A stretch of 64,000 nt of DNA from GCA-2746365 sp963711255 (GTDB lineage: Bacteria > Pseudomonadota > Gammaproteobacteria > SZUA-229), in the NCBI GenBank assembly GCA_963711255.1, contig CAVQDO010000008.1:305362-369361 (forward strand), written 5' to 3'. Within the stretch, counting starts at the first letter, position 1. Every line of letters starts with the position of its first letter. The position numbers were made by a program, and so were the translations under genes. Shown piece by piece: positions 45,732 to 55,400 of the stretch. The notes beneath the pieces were generated by a model that saw nothing but the letters and a program-made list of their open reading frames with translations, was not told the DNA's origin and did not search any database.

Positions 45732-46771
45732 TTCTGAACCGTAAAACCGATACCGAGCTGTATCTTGTAGACAACACCGGCAGACCACTCCTGGTCTTTG
45801 TACTGACTGACAAAATAACCCAGTTGTCCCGGGATAGAAGCGTTCGTGGGATACCAGTTGAAGCGGAACCGGTTACCACCGGTATCATTAATTACTAGCG
45901 AGGCCAGTAAACTTTTGTTTCTGTCATAAAAAATTCCGGCACTGGTTTTTAGCTCGGCCTGTTTATCCAGGCTTAAATCAACACGCTGCGTTGACTTGCC
46001 GACACTCCAGGTAAAATAATCTTTATCATTCAGGCGATGCGATAAACCCAGCATATTGTTCAAGCCGGTATAAATAAAAAAACGGGTATCATAAAACTCA
46101 TAGCTAGGCCGGTATATATAATGAATACCCGAATTATTAATTCGATCTTCCGTTAAATCATAAACCTGCAGACTTGGCCAGATAGCGGGATCAAGATAGT
46201 CCATAACAAACCCGGCTACCGCATCATTATGAAACAGTAAAATACCCAGCGGACGAAAAATATAAAAATCGGCCACTTCATCATCGTCGGTAGTGGTTTT
46301 CTTCTCAAACACCTCCTGTATATATTCAGCCGTCATCGCCAGGATGACTGCACTGGTTACTGCATAGTCGTAATCGTGCGCTCGAAACCATTCCAGGTCT
46401 TTGCGGTAGACCATGCCGCCACCCAGCAGATGCAGACCATAATTGGGCAATGCCGAATAACTTTCATTGGAAAACTGGCTATCAATGGGAAATATCTGCC
46501 GGTTTATAAATCGATTAAAGCCGCCTTCATTATCGATTGCCTGCCCGGGGTCGCCGAGGTGGTCGAGAACCGTCTGTGAATTCTGTGAGAAATTGCTGGT
46601 AGAAAAATTATCCCGCAATTGCAGGGTATCAAAGGTATAACTTAAAAAATTGCTGAACGGGGAATATAAAGAGTCCGAACCATAGCTACGTGGCTGATAA
46701 TAAGATTCAGATGAATGAACATTGAATGCGGCACAACACATTGTGATCACTACGATTAATTTACATTTCAT
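45728..46771 (-). CDS. Exported protein of unknown function at the head of the mod operon
   Basis: A 347-residue protein with a signal peptide (ending near NVHSSES). The N-terminal half is polar with aromatic residues. A middle helix region (DYAVTSAVILAMTAEYIQEVFEK) and a hydrophobic LGILLFHNDAVAGFVMDYL stretch follow. The C-terminal half alternates hydrophobic and polar residues in short strands (FRFNWYPTNASIPGQLGYFV, WSAGVVYKIQLGIGF), like an outer-membrane beta-barrel. I recognise no family. Its stop overlaps the modA start by 4 bp. Confidence 0.7.
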   Translation of the reverse strand: MKCKLIVVITMCCAAFNVHSSESYYQPRSYGSDSLYSPFSNFLSYTFDTLQLRDNFSTSNFSQNSQTVLDHLGDPGQAIDNEGGFNRFINRQIFPIDSQFSNESYSALPNYGLHLLGGGMVYRKDLEWFRAHDYDYAVTSAVILAMTAEYIQEVFEKKTTTDDDEVADFYIFRPLGILLFHNDAVAGFVMDYLDPAIWPSLQVYDLTEDRINNSGIHYIYRPSYEFYDTRFFIYTGLNNMLGLSHRLNDKDYFTWSVGKSTQRVDLSLDKQAELKTSAGIFYDRNKSLLASLVINDTGGNRFRFNWYPTNASIPGQLGYFVSQYKDQEWSAGVVYKIQLGIGFTVQK

Positions 46772-46839
46772 TTTGCTGTATTAATCAAAGCCAGTATTTC
46801 CATTATAAACACACGGATTCAAATTACTTATTCAGCTTC

Positions 46840-46863
46840 AAAAAAAACCCGCAAAAAGCGGGT
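46840..46863 (-). terminator. Rho-independent terminator of rho
   Basis: On the minus strand ACCCGC-TTTTT-GCGGGT is a 6-bp GC-rich stem with T7 after it. It lies 37 bp behind the rho stop codon. Confidence 0.85.
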
Positions 46864-46900
46864 AATTTTATTGTTATGACTTTGTATTCAATAATGCTTA

Positions 46901-48157
46901 TCAGCCTTTCATCGAATCAAAGAACTCATCGTTGGTCTTGGTTGCCTGCAATTTACCCATAAGGAATTCAATTGCGCCAATTTCATCCATCGGCTGCAAC
47001 AGGCGGCGCAGTATCCACATTTTCTGCAGCTCATCCGGCTTGGTCAGCAATTCTTCACGACGCGTACCTGAGCGATTGATATTGATCGCCGGGAAGATAC
47101 GTTTTTCAGTAATACGGCGATCGAGGTGTATCTCCATATTACCGGTACCTTTAAACTCTTCGTAAATAACTTCGTCCATTTTCGAACCGGTATCAACCAG
47201 CGCAGTCGCCAGGATAGTAATACTGCCACCCTCTTCGATGTTACGTGCAGCACCGAAGAAACGCTTGGGACGATGCAGTGCGTGGGCATCTACACCACCG
47301 GTTAATACTTTACCGGATGATGGAATTACCGTGTTGTAAGCGCGGGCCAGGCGGGTGATCGAATCCAGCAGGATAACAACATCCTTTTTATGTTCTGCCA
47401 GGCGCTTGGCCTTCTCGATAACCATTTCAGCCACCTGTACGTGACGGCTTGCCGGTTCATCAAAGGTCGATGACACAACTTCACCGCGCACACTGCGCTC
47501 CATCTCGGTTACTTCTTCCGGACGCTCATCAATCAGCAGTACGATCAGGTAACAATCAGGGTTATTGGCCGCTATGGATTGCGCGATATGATTCAACATC
47601 ATGGTTTTACCGGCTTTCGGCGGCGATACAATCAAACCGCGCTGGCCTTTACCAATCGGTGACATCAGATCGATAATACGTGCCGTAATATCTTCGGTAC
47701 TGCCGTTGCCACGTTCCATCATTAAACGCTCGTTAGGATGTAACGGCGTTAAGTTTTCAAAAGCAATTTTATTTTTCGTGTTTTCCGGTGAATCAAAATT
47801 AATTTGATCGACTTTCAGCATCGCGAAGTAACGTTCACTATCTTTAGGCGGACGAATTTTTCCTTCTATGCTGTCGCCGGTACGCATATTAAAACGACGA
47901 ATCTGGCTGGGAGACACATAAATATCGTCTGGTCCTGCCAGGTATGAAGCTTCTGCTGAACGTAAAAAACCAAAACCATCCTGTAAAATTTCCAGCACAC
48001 CACCGCCAAAGATGTCTTCGCCGCTTTTAGCATGCGCTTTTAGTATGGCAAAAATAATATCCTGCTTTTTAGATCGCGAGACATTATCCAGCTTCATTGT
48101 TGAAGCTATTTCAAGTAATTCAGGAACGGGTTTTAGTTTTAATTCGGTAAGATTCAT
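46901..48157 (-). CDS. rho: Transcription termination factor Rho
   Basis: A 418-residue hexameric RNA-dependent ATPase. The N-terminal RNA-binding domain shows MNLTELKLKPVPELLEIA and GVLEILQDGFGFLRS. Walker A is SPPKAGKTMML, with LLIDERPEEVTEM, DSITRLARAYN and the end TNDEFFDSM. Near-identical to the family throughout. It lies 270 bp downstream of trxA, an order seen in enterics too. Confidence 0.98.
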   Translation of the reverse strand: MNLTELKLKPVPELLEIASTMKLDNVSRSKKQDIIFAILKAHAKSGEDIFGGGVLEILQDGFGFLRSAEASYLAGPDDIYVSPSQIRRFNMRTGDSIEGKIRPPKDSERYFAMLKVDQINFDSPENTKNKIAFENLTPLHPNERLMMERGNGSTEDITARIIDLMSPIGKGQRGLIVSPPKAGKTMMLNHIAQSIAANNPDCYLIVLLIDERPEEVTEMERSVRGEVVSSTFDEPASRHVQVAEMVIEKAKRLAEHKKDVVILLDSITRLARAYNTVIPSSGKVLTGGVDAHALHRPKRFFGAARNIEEGGSITILATALVDTGSKMDEVIYEEFKGTGNMEIHLDRRITEKRIFPAININRSGTRREELLTKPDELQKMWILRRLLQPMDEIGAIEFLMGKLQATKTNDEFFDSMKG

Positions 48158-48427
48158 AATTGGAAAGGTATGTTGGATTTGGGTTTATGATTTATTAGTT
48201 GATGACTGCTGCATTGTTTAGAGAGGCCCACAGTCAGTTAGCCTCTATACATAGTTTATTTTGTTAATGCTGTTTGCATCCAGCAAACCACTATTAGAGA
48301 AATAACGGCTTGCTGAATACGCTGTATTATTTATCCCGCTTTACAATCCTGGCAGTTGCTTTGCCGGGCAGTAGCGTTACATGGTATCAGCCTGTTGCTG
48401 GCCCCGGTTGCGGCCAGGGTCAGGAAT

Positions 48428-48754
48428 CTACAAACTACTGTCTATAAATGCGGTTAACTGCGACTTAGATAAAGCACCAACTTTGGTTGCTTCTACATCA
48501 CCGTCTTTAAAGATCATTAATGTTGGGATGCCGCGAATACCAAACTTGGGAGGTGTCGCTGAATTTTCATCGATATTTAACTTGGCAATTTTTAATTTAC
48601 CAGCATACTCACCAACAATTTCATCAAGGATTGGTGCAATCATCTTGCAGGGGCCACACCACTCTGCCCAATAATCAACCAATACGGGAATTTCAGACTG
48701 CAATACTTCTTGCTCGAAAGAATCATCTGTTACGTAAACAATATCGTTGCTCAA
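48428..48754 (-). CDS. trxA: Thioredoxin 1
   Basis: A 108-residue thioredoxin. The active site is VDYWAEWCGPCKMIAPILDE and the cis-Pro loop GIRGIPTLMIFKDG. It reduces disulfides in the cytosol. It is divergent from rhlB and followed by rho, the conserved rhlB/trxA-rho arrangement. Confidence 0.97.
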   Translation of the reverse strand: MSNDIVYVTDDSFEQEVLQSEIPVLVDYWAEWCGPCKMIAPILDEIVGEYAGKLKIAKLNIDENSATPPKFGIRGIPTLMIFKDGDVEATKVGALSKSQLTAFIDSSL

Positions 48755-48967
48755 CGTTGGGCCTCATTTATATTTTTTTAGTGTTAAATTGTATCGCGTT
48801 AGCGACCGAAAAGAATTTGTTATGGATATTTCCGTGACTGATATTTACTAGTGTCTTCTAAATGTAATCGAATATCAAGATAATGATGACCCTATAATAG
48901 TCTATTTTTTAAATTTGTACACCCCCAAAAGCGACGTTTATCATAATTTACTGTAAGCTACGCCTCT

Positions 48968-50281
48968 ATGAATCATCATCTTACAGAAACACGGTTTACA
49001 GACTTCGATATTGACCCCCGACTGATACAGGGCCTGGATGAAGCGGGTTTTGAATTTTGCACCCCTATTCAGGCACAAAGCATCCCGATTGCGCTGTCGG
49101 GCAAAGATGTTGCCGGGGAAGCTCAAACCGGAACGGGTAAAACGGCTGCCTTTATGGTTGCCTGTATAAACCACCTGCTAAACAATCCGAGACACGAAAA
49201 ACACCAGAAAAACCAGCCGCGAGCATTAATTCTTGCGCCTACTCGTGAACTGGCGATACAGATACACAAAGACGCCCTCGCCATTGGCAAGCATACGGAT
49301 ATTAAACTCGGCCTGGCCTATGGCGGCACCGATTACGATAAACAGCGCCAGATTCTGCAAGACGGGGTTGATATACTGATCGGCACACCGGGAAGAACCA
49401 TCGATTTCTTCAAGCAGAAAGTGTTCAACCTGAAAAGCTGCGATGTTGTTGTATTAGACGAAGCCGACCGCATGTTTGACCTCGGATTTATCGATGACAT
49501 GCGTTATTTACTGAATCGCTGCCCTGAACCGGACAAGCGATTGAGCATGCTGTTTTCTGCAACTTTATCGCATCGTATTGGTGAACTGGCCTACATTCAT
49601 ATGAATGACCCTGCCGAGATCCGCATCCAGGCAGATACAAAAACGGCCGATAAAATCGTGCAGTCTATTTACTATCCGTCCAACGCAGAAAAAATTCCGC
49701 TGCTGCTGGGACTGATGCAAAAACTAAAACCAAGCCGCAGCATTGTTTTTATCAACACTAAAAGAGTCGCTGATAAGGTCTATGCCTGGCTGGAAGGTAA
49801 CGGTTACAAATCAGCCCTGTTATCCGGCGATGTACCGCAAAAGAAACGCCAGACCCTGCTAAAGAAATTTCAGGATGGTGAATTCAACACACTGGTCGCT
49901 ACCGATGTCGCCGCACGCGGATTACATATTCCAGCAGTCAGCCATGTATTCAACTTTGACCTGCCGCAATCGGGTGAAGATTATGTACACCGTATCGGCC
50001 GTACCGCACGCGCCGGCGCCAGTGGTTTTGCCATAAGCTTCGCCTGCGAAGACTTCGCGCACTACATCATGGATATTGAAGAATATATCGACCAGAAAAT
50101 TGACCGTGAATCGGTGACCAGTGATTTACTCACCGAACCCAAACCACCGATAAAAATGGAAAGACGGGACAGGCCTGGCAGGCCTCGTTCGGGCAAACCG
50201 GGCGGTAACAGAAGCCAGGGTCACAGTCAGGGGCGCAGTCAGGGGCGCAATGATAATCGTGGTGGTAACCGCGGACGGTAA
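48968..50281 (+). CDS. rhlB: DEAD-box RNA helicase RhlB
   Basis: A 437-residue ATP-dependent RNA helicase. Motifs are the Q-motif with FCTPIQAQSIP, AQTGTGKTA, PTRELAIQ, VLDEADRMFDLGF, SATLS and HRIGRTARAG. The C-terminus is a basic Arg/Gly/Ser/Asn-rich tail suited to RNA or RNase E binding. Its place opposite trxA-rho supports RhlB over other DEAD-box paralogues. Confidence 0.92.
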   Translation: MNHHLTETRFTDFDIDPRLIQGLDEAGFEFCTPIQAQSIPIALSGKDVAGEAQTGTGKTAAFMVACINHLLNNPRHEKHQKNQPRALILAPTRELAIQIHKDALAIGKHTDIKLGLAYGGTDYDKQRQILQDGVDILIGTPGRTIDFFKQKVFNLKSCDVVVLDEADRMFDLGFIDDMRYLLNRCPEPDKRLSMLFSATLSHRIGELAYIHMNDPAEIRIQADTKTADKIVQSIYYPSNAEKIPLLLGLMQKLKPSRSIVFINTKRVADKVYAWLEGNGYKSALLSGDVPQKKRQTLLKKFQDGEFNTLVATDVAARGLHIPAVSHVFNFDLPQSGEDYVHRIGRTARAGASGFAISFACEDFAHYIMDIEEYIDQKIDRESVTSDLLTEPKPPIKMERRDRPGRPRSGKPGGNRSQGHSQGRSQGRNDNRGGNRGR

Positions 50282-50319
50282 ACTGCCAGTCAGTCAACAA
50301 ATAACAGAAAAGCTTTACC

Positions 50320-50435
50320 TCATTGCGAGCGGTAGCGCGGCAATCTGCTCGCTTCAACACCGCTGCCTGAGATTCCATCGTTAGGTTCGTTAACGGTGCG
50401 TCCATGCACCACTACTGCTTCGTGCCTCGCAATGA
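50320..50435. repeat. Inverted-repeat element, CATTGCGAG type, copy 2
   Basis: TCATTGCGAG (50320-50329) and CTCGCAATGA (50426-50435) form the outer 10-bp arms. The inner parts (GCAATC on the left, GCTTCGTGC on the right) relate it to the copy at 43082-43161, but the centre differs. It sits in the convergent rhlB/purK gap. Confidence 0.65.
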
Positions 50436-50476
50436 CAGTATTATTTTTCAGTTTTCATTCTGAATTTTTCATTATT

Positions 50477-50504
50477 TAAAAAACTTTCAGCTCCCTGAAA
50501 GTTT
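50477..50504 (-). terminator. Terminator of purEK overlapping the purK stop codon
   Basis: On the minus strand AAACTTTCAG-GGAG-CTGAAAGTTT is a 10-bp stem with a T-rich end. The purK stop TGA (50489-50487) lies inside the hairpin. Confidence 0.8.
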
Positions 50505-51644
50505 ACTAAATACATCCTCAGCAACATGCAACGCATCGTTTATATCATCCGCTAAAACATTAAAGTGCCCCATTTTTCTGCCCGGGCGCGCTTCGGTTTT
50601 ACCGTAAAGATGTAGCTTGATATTGCTCTGCGCAAAAATGTCGATCCATTTCGGCGGCCATAAATCACCCAGCATATTCACCATAACCACGGGTGACATA
50701 AGGCGGGTATCACCCGGCGTCAAACCGCACATCATTCGCACCTGCTGCTCAAACTGAGAAGTAACACAGGCATCTTTAGTATAGTGGCCGCTATTATGCG
50801 GACGCGGCGCCATCTCGTTGAAATACAGCACATTGTCATCGCTGACAAAAAACTCTACCGCCAGAATACCGACATAAGACATGGCGTCAGCCAGAATACA
50901 GGCATTTTCTATCGCCAGATGTGAGATGGCTTCATCAACCCGTGCAGGCACAATGCTCATATGCAGTATGCCATTAAGGTGCTGGTTCTCGGAGACCGGG
51001 AAACTGGCTGTTTCGGCTTTCGCATTTCGCGCAACAATAGCTGACACTTCACAACGGATACTGATCTGCTTTTCCAGCACACAGTCCACTTTGCCGGCAT
51101 CATTAAATGCCGCAACCAGCTCAGCCAGGTCATTAACCAGGTGCTGACCTTTACCGTCATAACCCAGGGTATTACTTTTCAGGATCGCCGGAAAACCAAT
51201 ATCAGTGGCAGCCTGCTGCAGGTCAGTTTCGTTTAAAATAACGAAATAAGGCACCGGCTGTAAACCAGCTTTCAATGCAAACTGCTTTTCAAGGTCACGA
51301 TTCTGTGCAATTTCCAGTGATTCTGCCACCGGGTAAACCCTGGTTTTATCAGCGATATAACGCACGCTTTCTGACGGTATATTTTCAAACTCAAGAGTAA
51401 TAGCATCACATTGCCGAGCCATTTTCTCCAGCGCCACCAGATCGGTATAACCCGCCTTTATATGCTCATCAGCGATCAGGCCGGCGCCACAAAATGGATC
51501 CGGATCCAGCACCACAACGCGATACCCCATGGTACGGGCAGCAGCACAGAACATACGTCCCAACTGGCCGCCACCAAGCACACCCAGAGTTGCTCCCGGC
51601 AAAATAACGGGTAAAGCGGTGGCTGAAGTGGCTTGAGTGCTCAT
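50487..51644 (-). CDS. purK: 5-(carboxyamino)imidazole ribonucleotide synthase PurK
   Basis: A 385-residue ATP-grasp enzyme that carboxylates AIR with bicarbonate and ATP. It starts with GATLGVLGGGQLGRMFCAAAR. Further motifs are LEFENIPSESV, ILKSNTLGYDGKGQ, LYFNEMAPRPHNSGHYT and a conserved GKTEARPGRKMGHFNV end. It follows purE by 25 bp. Confidence 0.96.
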   Translation of the reverse strand: MSTQATSATALPVILPGATLGVLGGGQLGRMFCAAARTMGYRVVVLDPDPFCGAGLIADEHIKAGYTDLVALEKMARQCDAITLEFENIPSESVRYIADKTRVYPVAESLEIAQNRDLEKQFALKAGLQPVPYFVILNETDLQQAATDIGFPAILKSNTLGYDGKGQHLVNDLAELVAAFNDAGKVDCVLEKQISIRCEVSAIVARNAKAETASFPVSENQHLNGILHMSIVPARVDEAISHLAIENACILADAMSYVGILAVEFFVSDDNVLYFNEMAPRPHNSGHYTKDACVTSQFEQQVRMMCGLTPGDTRLMSPVVMVNMLGDLWPPKWIDIFAQSNIKLHLYGKTEARPGRKMGHFNVLADDINDALHVAEDVFSKLSGS

Positions 51645-51669
51645 GAATTTTTTCGGTATAAAATTACTT

Positions 51670-52173
51670 TTAAACAGCAGGGTCTGCTGGCGGCAGGCTC
51701 ATGGCAAAGACACTCTGTTGCTGCTTTTCTCTGAACTCGGCCAGTTTAACCGCGATCACTTCATCGTTTATCGCCAGCATGGAAATGGCTGACAATGCCG
51801 CATTTGCCGCACCCGCTTCACCAATCGCATACGTTGCCACCGGGATACCTTTGGGCATCTGCACAATGGATAATAATGAATCCATACCTTTAAGGTATTT
51901 TGAAGGCACCGGCACACCCAGCACGGGTAAGGTAGTTTTAGCGGCCAGCATGCCCGGTAAATGCGCGGCGCCGCCGGCACCGGCAATAATCGCCGCGAAA
52001 CCATTCTCTCGTGCGCTTTCCGCAAATTCAAATAATAATTCCGGCGTACGATGCGCTGAGACAACCTTCGCTTCATAACTAATGCCGAATGCTTCCAGCT
52101 GCTCTACAGCGTGCTGCATTACAGGCCAGTCACTCTGACTCCCCATCACCACCGCTATTTTCTGATTCTGCAT
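51670..52173 (-). CDS. purE: N5-carboxyaminoimidazole ribonucleotide mutase PurE
   Basis: A 167-residue mutase converting N5-CAIR to CAIR. Motifs are VVMGSQSDWPVMQHA, VVSAHRTPELLFEFA, IAGAGGAAHLPGMLAAKT and LGVPVPSKYLKGMDSLLSIVQMPKG. First gene of purEK, with a structured leader upstream. Confidence 0.96.
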   Translation of the reverse strand: MQNQKIAVVMGSQSDWPVMQHAVEQLEAFGISYEAKVVSAHRTPELLFEFAESARENGFAAIIAGAGGAAHLPGMLAAKTTLPVLGVPVPSKYLKGMDSLLSIVQMPKGIPVATYAIGEAGAANAALSAISMLAINDEVIAVKLAEFREKQQQSVFAMSLPPADPAV

Positions 52174-52195
52174 GTTTTGCTAACCTCGTTACCAG

Positions 52196-52255
52196 ACCGG
52201 TTTCGATCCGACTTGAAATCTCCGTATTTGCCGGAGAAAAACCGGTTATTTTATA
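52196..52255 (-). promoter_or_regulatory. purE promoter and nested hairpin leader
   Basis: A TATAAA -10-like box lies at 52255-52250 on the minus strand. Directly behind the predicted start, AACCGGTTT-type arms (52239-52246 with 52196-52203, 8 bp) enclose a second hairpin (52219-52224 with 52232-52237, 6 bp). The structure would be at the very 5' end of the purEK mRNA. No known riboswitch was recognised. Confidence 0.4.
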
Positions 52256-52418
52256 CGAATTATGCAAATTTTAATACTGTGCTGAATTTGTTTCTTTTTT
52301 GGCCTTCACTACACAATTGTGTAACCGTATAATCTTTACCCCAACCGGGCGGCCATAACTGGACTTTTACAGGTACAGCCTATATTGTTCCGGTATTTTC
52401 CATTAAAGCTATACAGAA

Positions 52419-55400
52419 ATGAATTTAACGAACAAGGACAACTCTCATAAACGCCTGATTATTATCGGACTTTTACTTTTTACCATCGGCTTTAATTTCT
52501 GGGGAGGATCACGTTACCCCGCGTTGAACGACAAGGCCACCATGGGCGGCGAAACCCGCCTGGAAGACAGCCTGAGTTTTGAGGTGGTTCTGGAAATTCA
52601 GGAAGGCGACTCTGTTGGCAAACGTATAGCCTACAGCACGGTCAACTGGATCAACACCAACCGGCAGGGTATGACTTTTGGCGTACTGTTCGCCGGTGCC
52701 TTTCTTACCTTTCTTAGCATGTTGCGGCGGCGAAGTTTCAAGGGCAGTTATGCCAACGCACTCACCGGTTTTTTCATAGGCAGTCCCCTGGGTGTTTGTG
52801 CAAACTGTGCCGCACCCATCGCCAAAGGGCTGCATACTGCCGGCGCCAGGCTGGAAACAACACTCACTACCATGTTCAGCTCACCAACGATGAATGTCGT
52901 GGTACTGACTATGGTGTTTTCTGTTTTCCCGTTTTACCTGGCGATGATCAAGTTAATCGCTACCCTGATCTTTATCCTGCTGCTTATTCCACTGATGAGC
53001 CGTTACCTGTTTAACAGTGAAACCCTGGCCACACATGAACCTGAATACCTTGCTATCGATGCGATAAAAGATATGCCGCTGGAAGAAAACTGGGGACAGG
53101 CTTTATTAAACACTGCCCGCGATTTTTTAAAGAACCTCTGGTTTATTATCGTACGCACGGTTCCGCTGATGTTTCTCGCTGGATTTCTCGGTGCGCTTTT
53201 CACCACACTGATTCCTCTTGATAGCTTTATCGGCAATGAATACACTTTTATTGGCTTGCTGCTGGTTAGCCTTGTCGGTGTTTTCCTGCCCGTACCCATT
53301 GCGCTGGATGTAGTACTGGCATCGGTGTTAATGGCATCGGGTATGCCCATCGGCTACGTAATGGCGCTGCTGTTCACTCTCGGCGCTTATAGTATTTACC
53401 CTTTCATGATTATCTGGAAAAGCATTTCATTACGTGTTGCCATCAGCCTCTATGTAGCCGTCGCCGCCACCGGCATGATTACTGCTCATATCGCACACAA
53501 CTACCATAACTGGGAAGTACAGCGCATGCTGGAAGTCTTCGGTGAAGCACAGGCTGCCGGACTGGAGCCAGCGATTACAAACCAGGGGATACAAATTTCC
53601 AGCATACCTCTAACGCGTCAGGCGACAAGCAGCACCACTGCTTTTACCCGCATGGAAGGCGATGACATTGGCCTGGTAAGGGAGAACTTATTCTCTGTAG
53701 ATGATTTCTGGCCGCCCTTTTATTACGGACGCGGCATAGCATCAGGCGACTTTAACAATGACGGCTGGGATGATGTGCTGGTTGCCACAGAAAAAGGCCC
53801 GAAACTCTTCAAAAACAACTTCGGCAATGATTTTAGCGAGCAGAATATCGCAACACCAGACGTCAACACGCTTAATGTGTTCATGGTAGCTTTGGTCGAC
53901 ATTAATAATGATGGCTGGCTGGACATATTTCTGACCGCTTACCACCAGGGCAACCACTACATGTTAAACAACAAGGGTAATTTTGACTCTGCTAATTTAG
54001 TCAGCCTGCCAGTTAAAGATAACGCACTAACACTTGGCCTGACATTTGGTGATATCGACCTTGATGGCGACCTCGATGCAGCCGTCGGCAACTGGTTCTA
54101 TGGCTGGCCCAAGGAAATCCCGCCAGAGGCCGGGGAAAACCTTTTATTGATAAACAAGGACGGCAAACTAACCGGAAAAGAATTAAATGGCATTACCGGT
54201 GAAACACTCTCCATGCTTTTCACTGACTACAACCAGGACCAGAAACCTGACCTTATAGTCGGAAACGATTTCATACAGCCAGACCTGTTTTATCTTGGTG
54301 ACGGCAAGGGCAAGCTGAGAACGATTACACGCAAGGAAAACATTATCCCGCTATCAACACATACCACCATGAGCATTGATACCGGTGATATTAATAACGA
54401 CCTGCAATTTGAAATATACCTGGACCAGATTGCCGCTGGCGGCTCTGCCAAAGCAGCACGCCTGGAATCACAACGTTTAAGGGACTACTGCAAGGATATA
54501 AAAAACAAACAACAGAAAGAAGCCTGCCAGAAAAATATCAACATCCGCTCTTTTTTCAGGTTTGGCAGCAGGCACCAGCCGACTGATATTAAACACTGTA
54601 AAACCATTAAAGATGCCGATGAAAAAAACACCTGCATGGCGATGATGGTGATGAAAACAGCAGTTAAAAACAAGAAACCCGAACTATGCAAAGTCATTAA
54701 GGATAAACAGTCGCGCGCCTATATCCTGTGCAACAACTATTTCAAGAAAAGCATTACCACAACAAAAGCCGAGTATTTAAAATCGGTACCACAACGGCTC
54801 AATCAAAATGTACTGTTACTACCAGACGCTGACGGCAAATATGTTGATGCTGCGGAAAAATTTCATGTCGACATCGGCGGCTGGAGCTGGAACGCCAAAT
54901 TTGCCGATCTGGACAATGATGAGTGGCTGGATCTCTACGTTGTAAACGGCACCATACGCAGACCGCTAACCAATACTAACTTCTTTTTCCGAAATTTAGA
55001 AGGTAAAGACTTTGAGGACAAAACCATGGAAGCCGGACTGGATAGCTTCATGGCAATGTCGGCCTATACTTACCTGGACATGGATAACGATGGCGACCTC
55101 GATATTGTCACTACGACCATCAACGGCCCGCTATGGGTTTATAAAAACAACAGTCAAAATAATTCTGTCGCCTTCAAACTTAACGACCACAAAGGCAATC
55201 GCTTCGGCATTGGCAGTAAAGTTATTATTCACTACGGACCGGAAAATAAACTTCACCAGATCCGCGAACTGAAAGCGGGCGGCGGTTTTATTTCATTTGA
55301 TGCCCCCGTCATACACTTCGGCCTTGGCCAGCACAAACAGGTCAATAAAATAGAAGTTTACTGGTCAACGGGTGAGCACCAGGTCGTTGAGGAAACATTT

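Noticed and set aside
48158..48427. rho leader peptide or attenuator
   Set aside because: The gap between trxA and rho holds a GC-rich hairpin (CTGGCC/GGCCAG) but no T tract and no leader ORF with a convincing RBS.
50477..50504. Hairpin at the purK end as a recoding signal
   Set aside because: The stem is followed by a T tract and no downstream frame continues the protein, so a terminator explains it.
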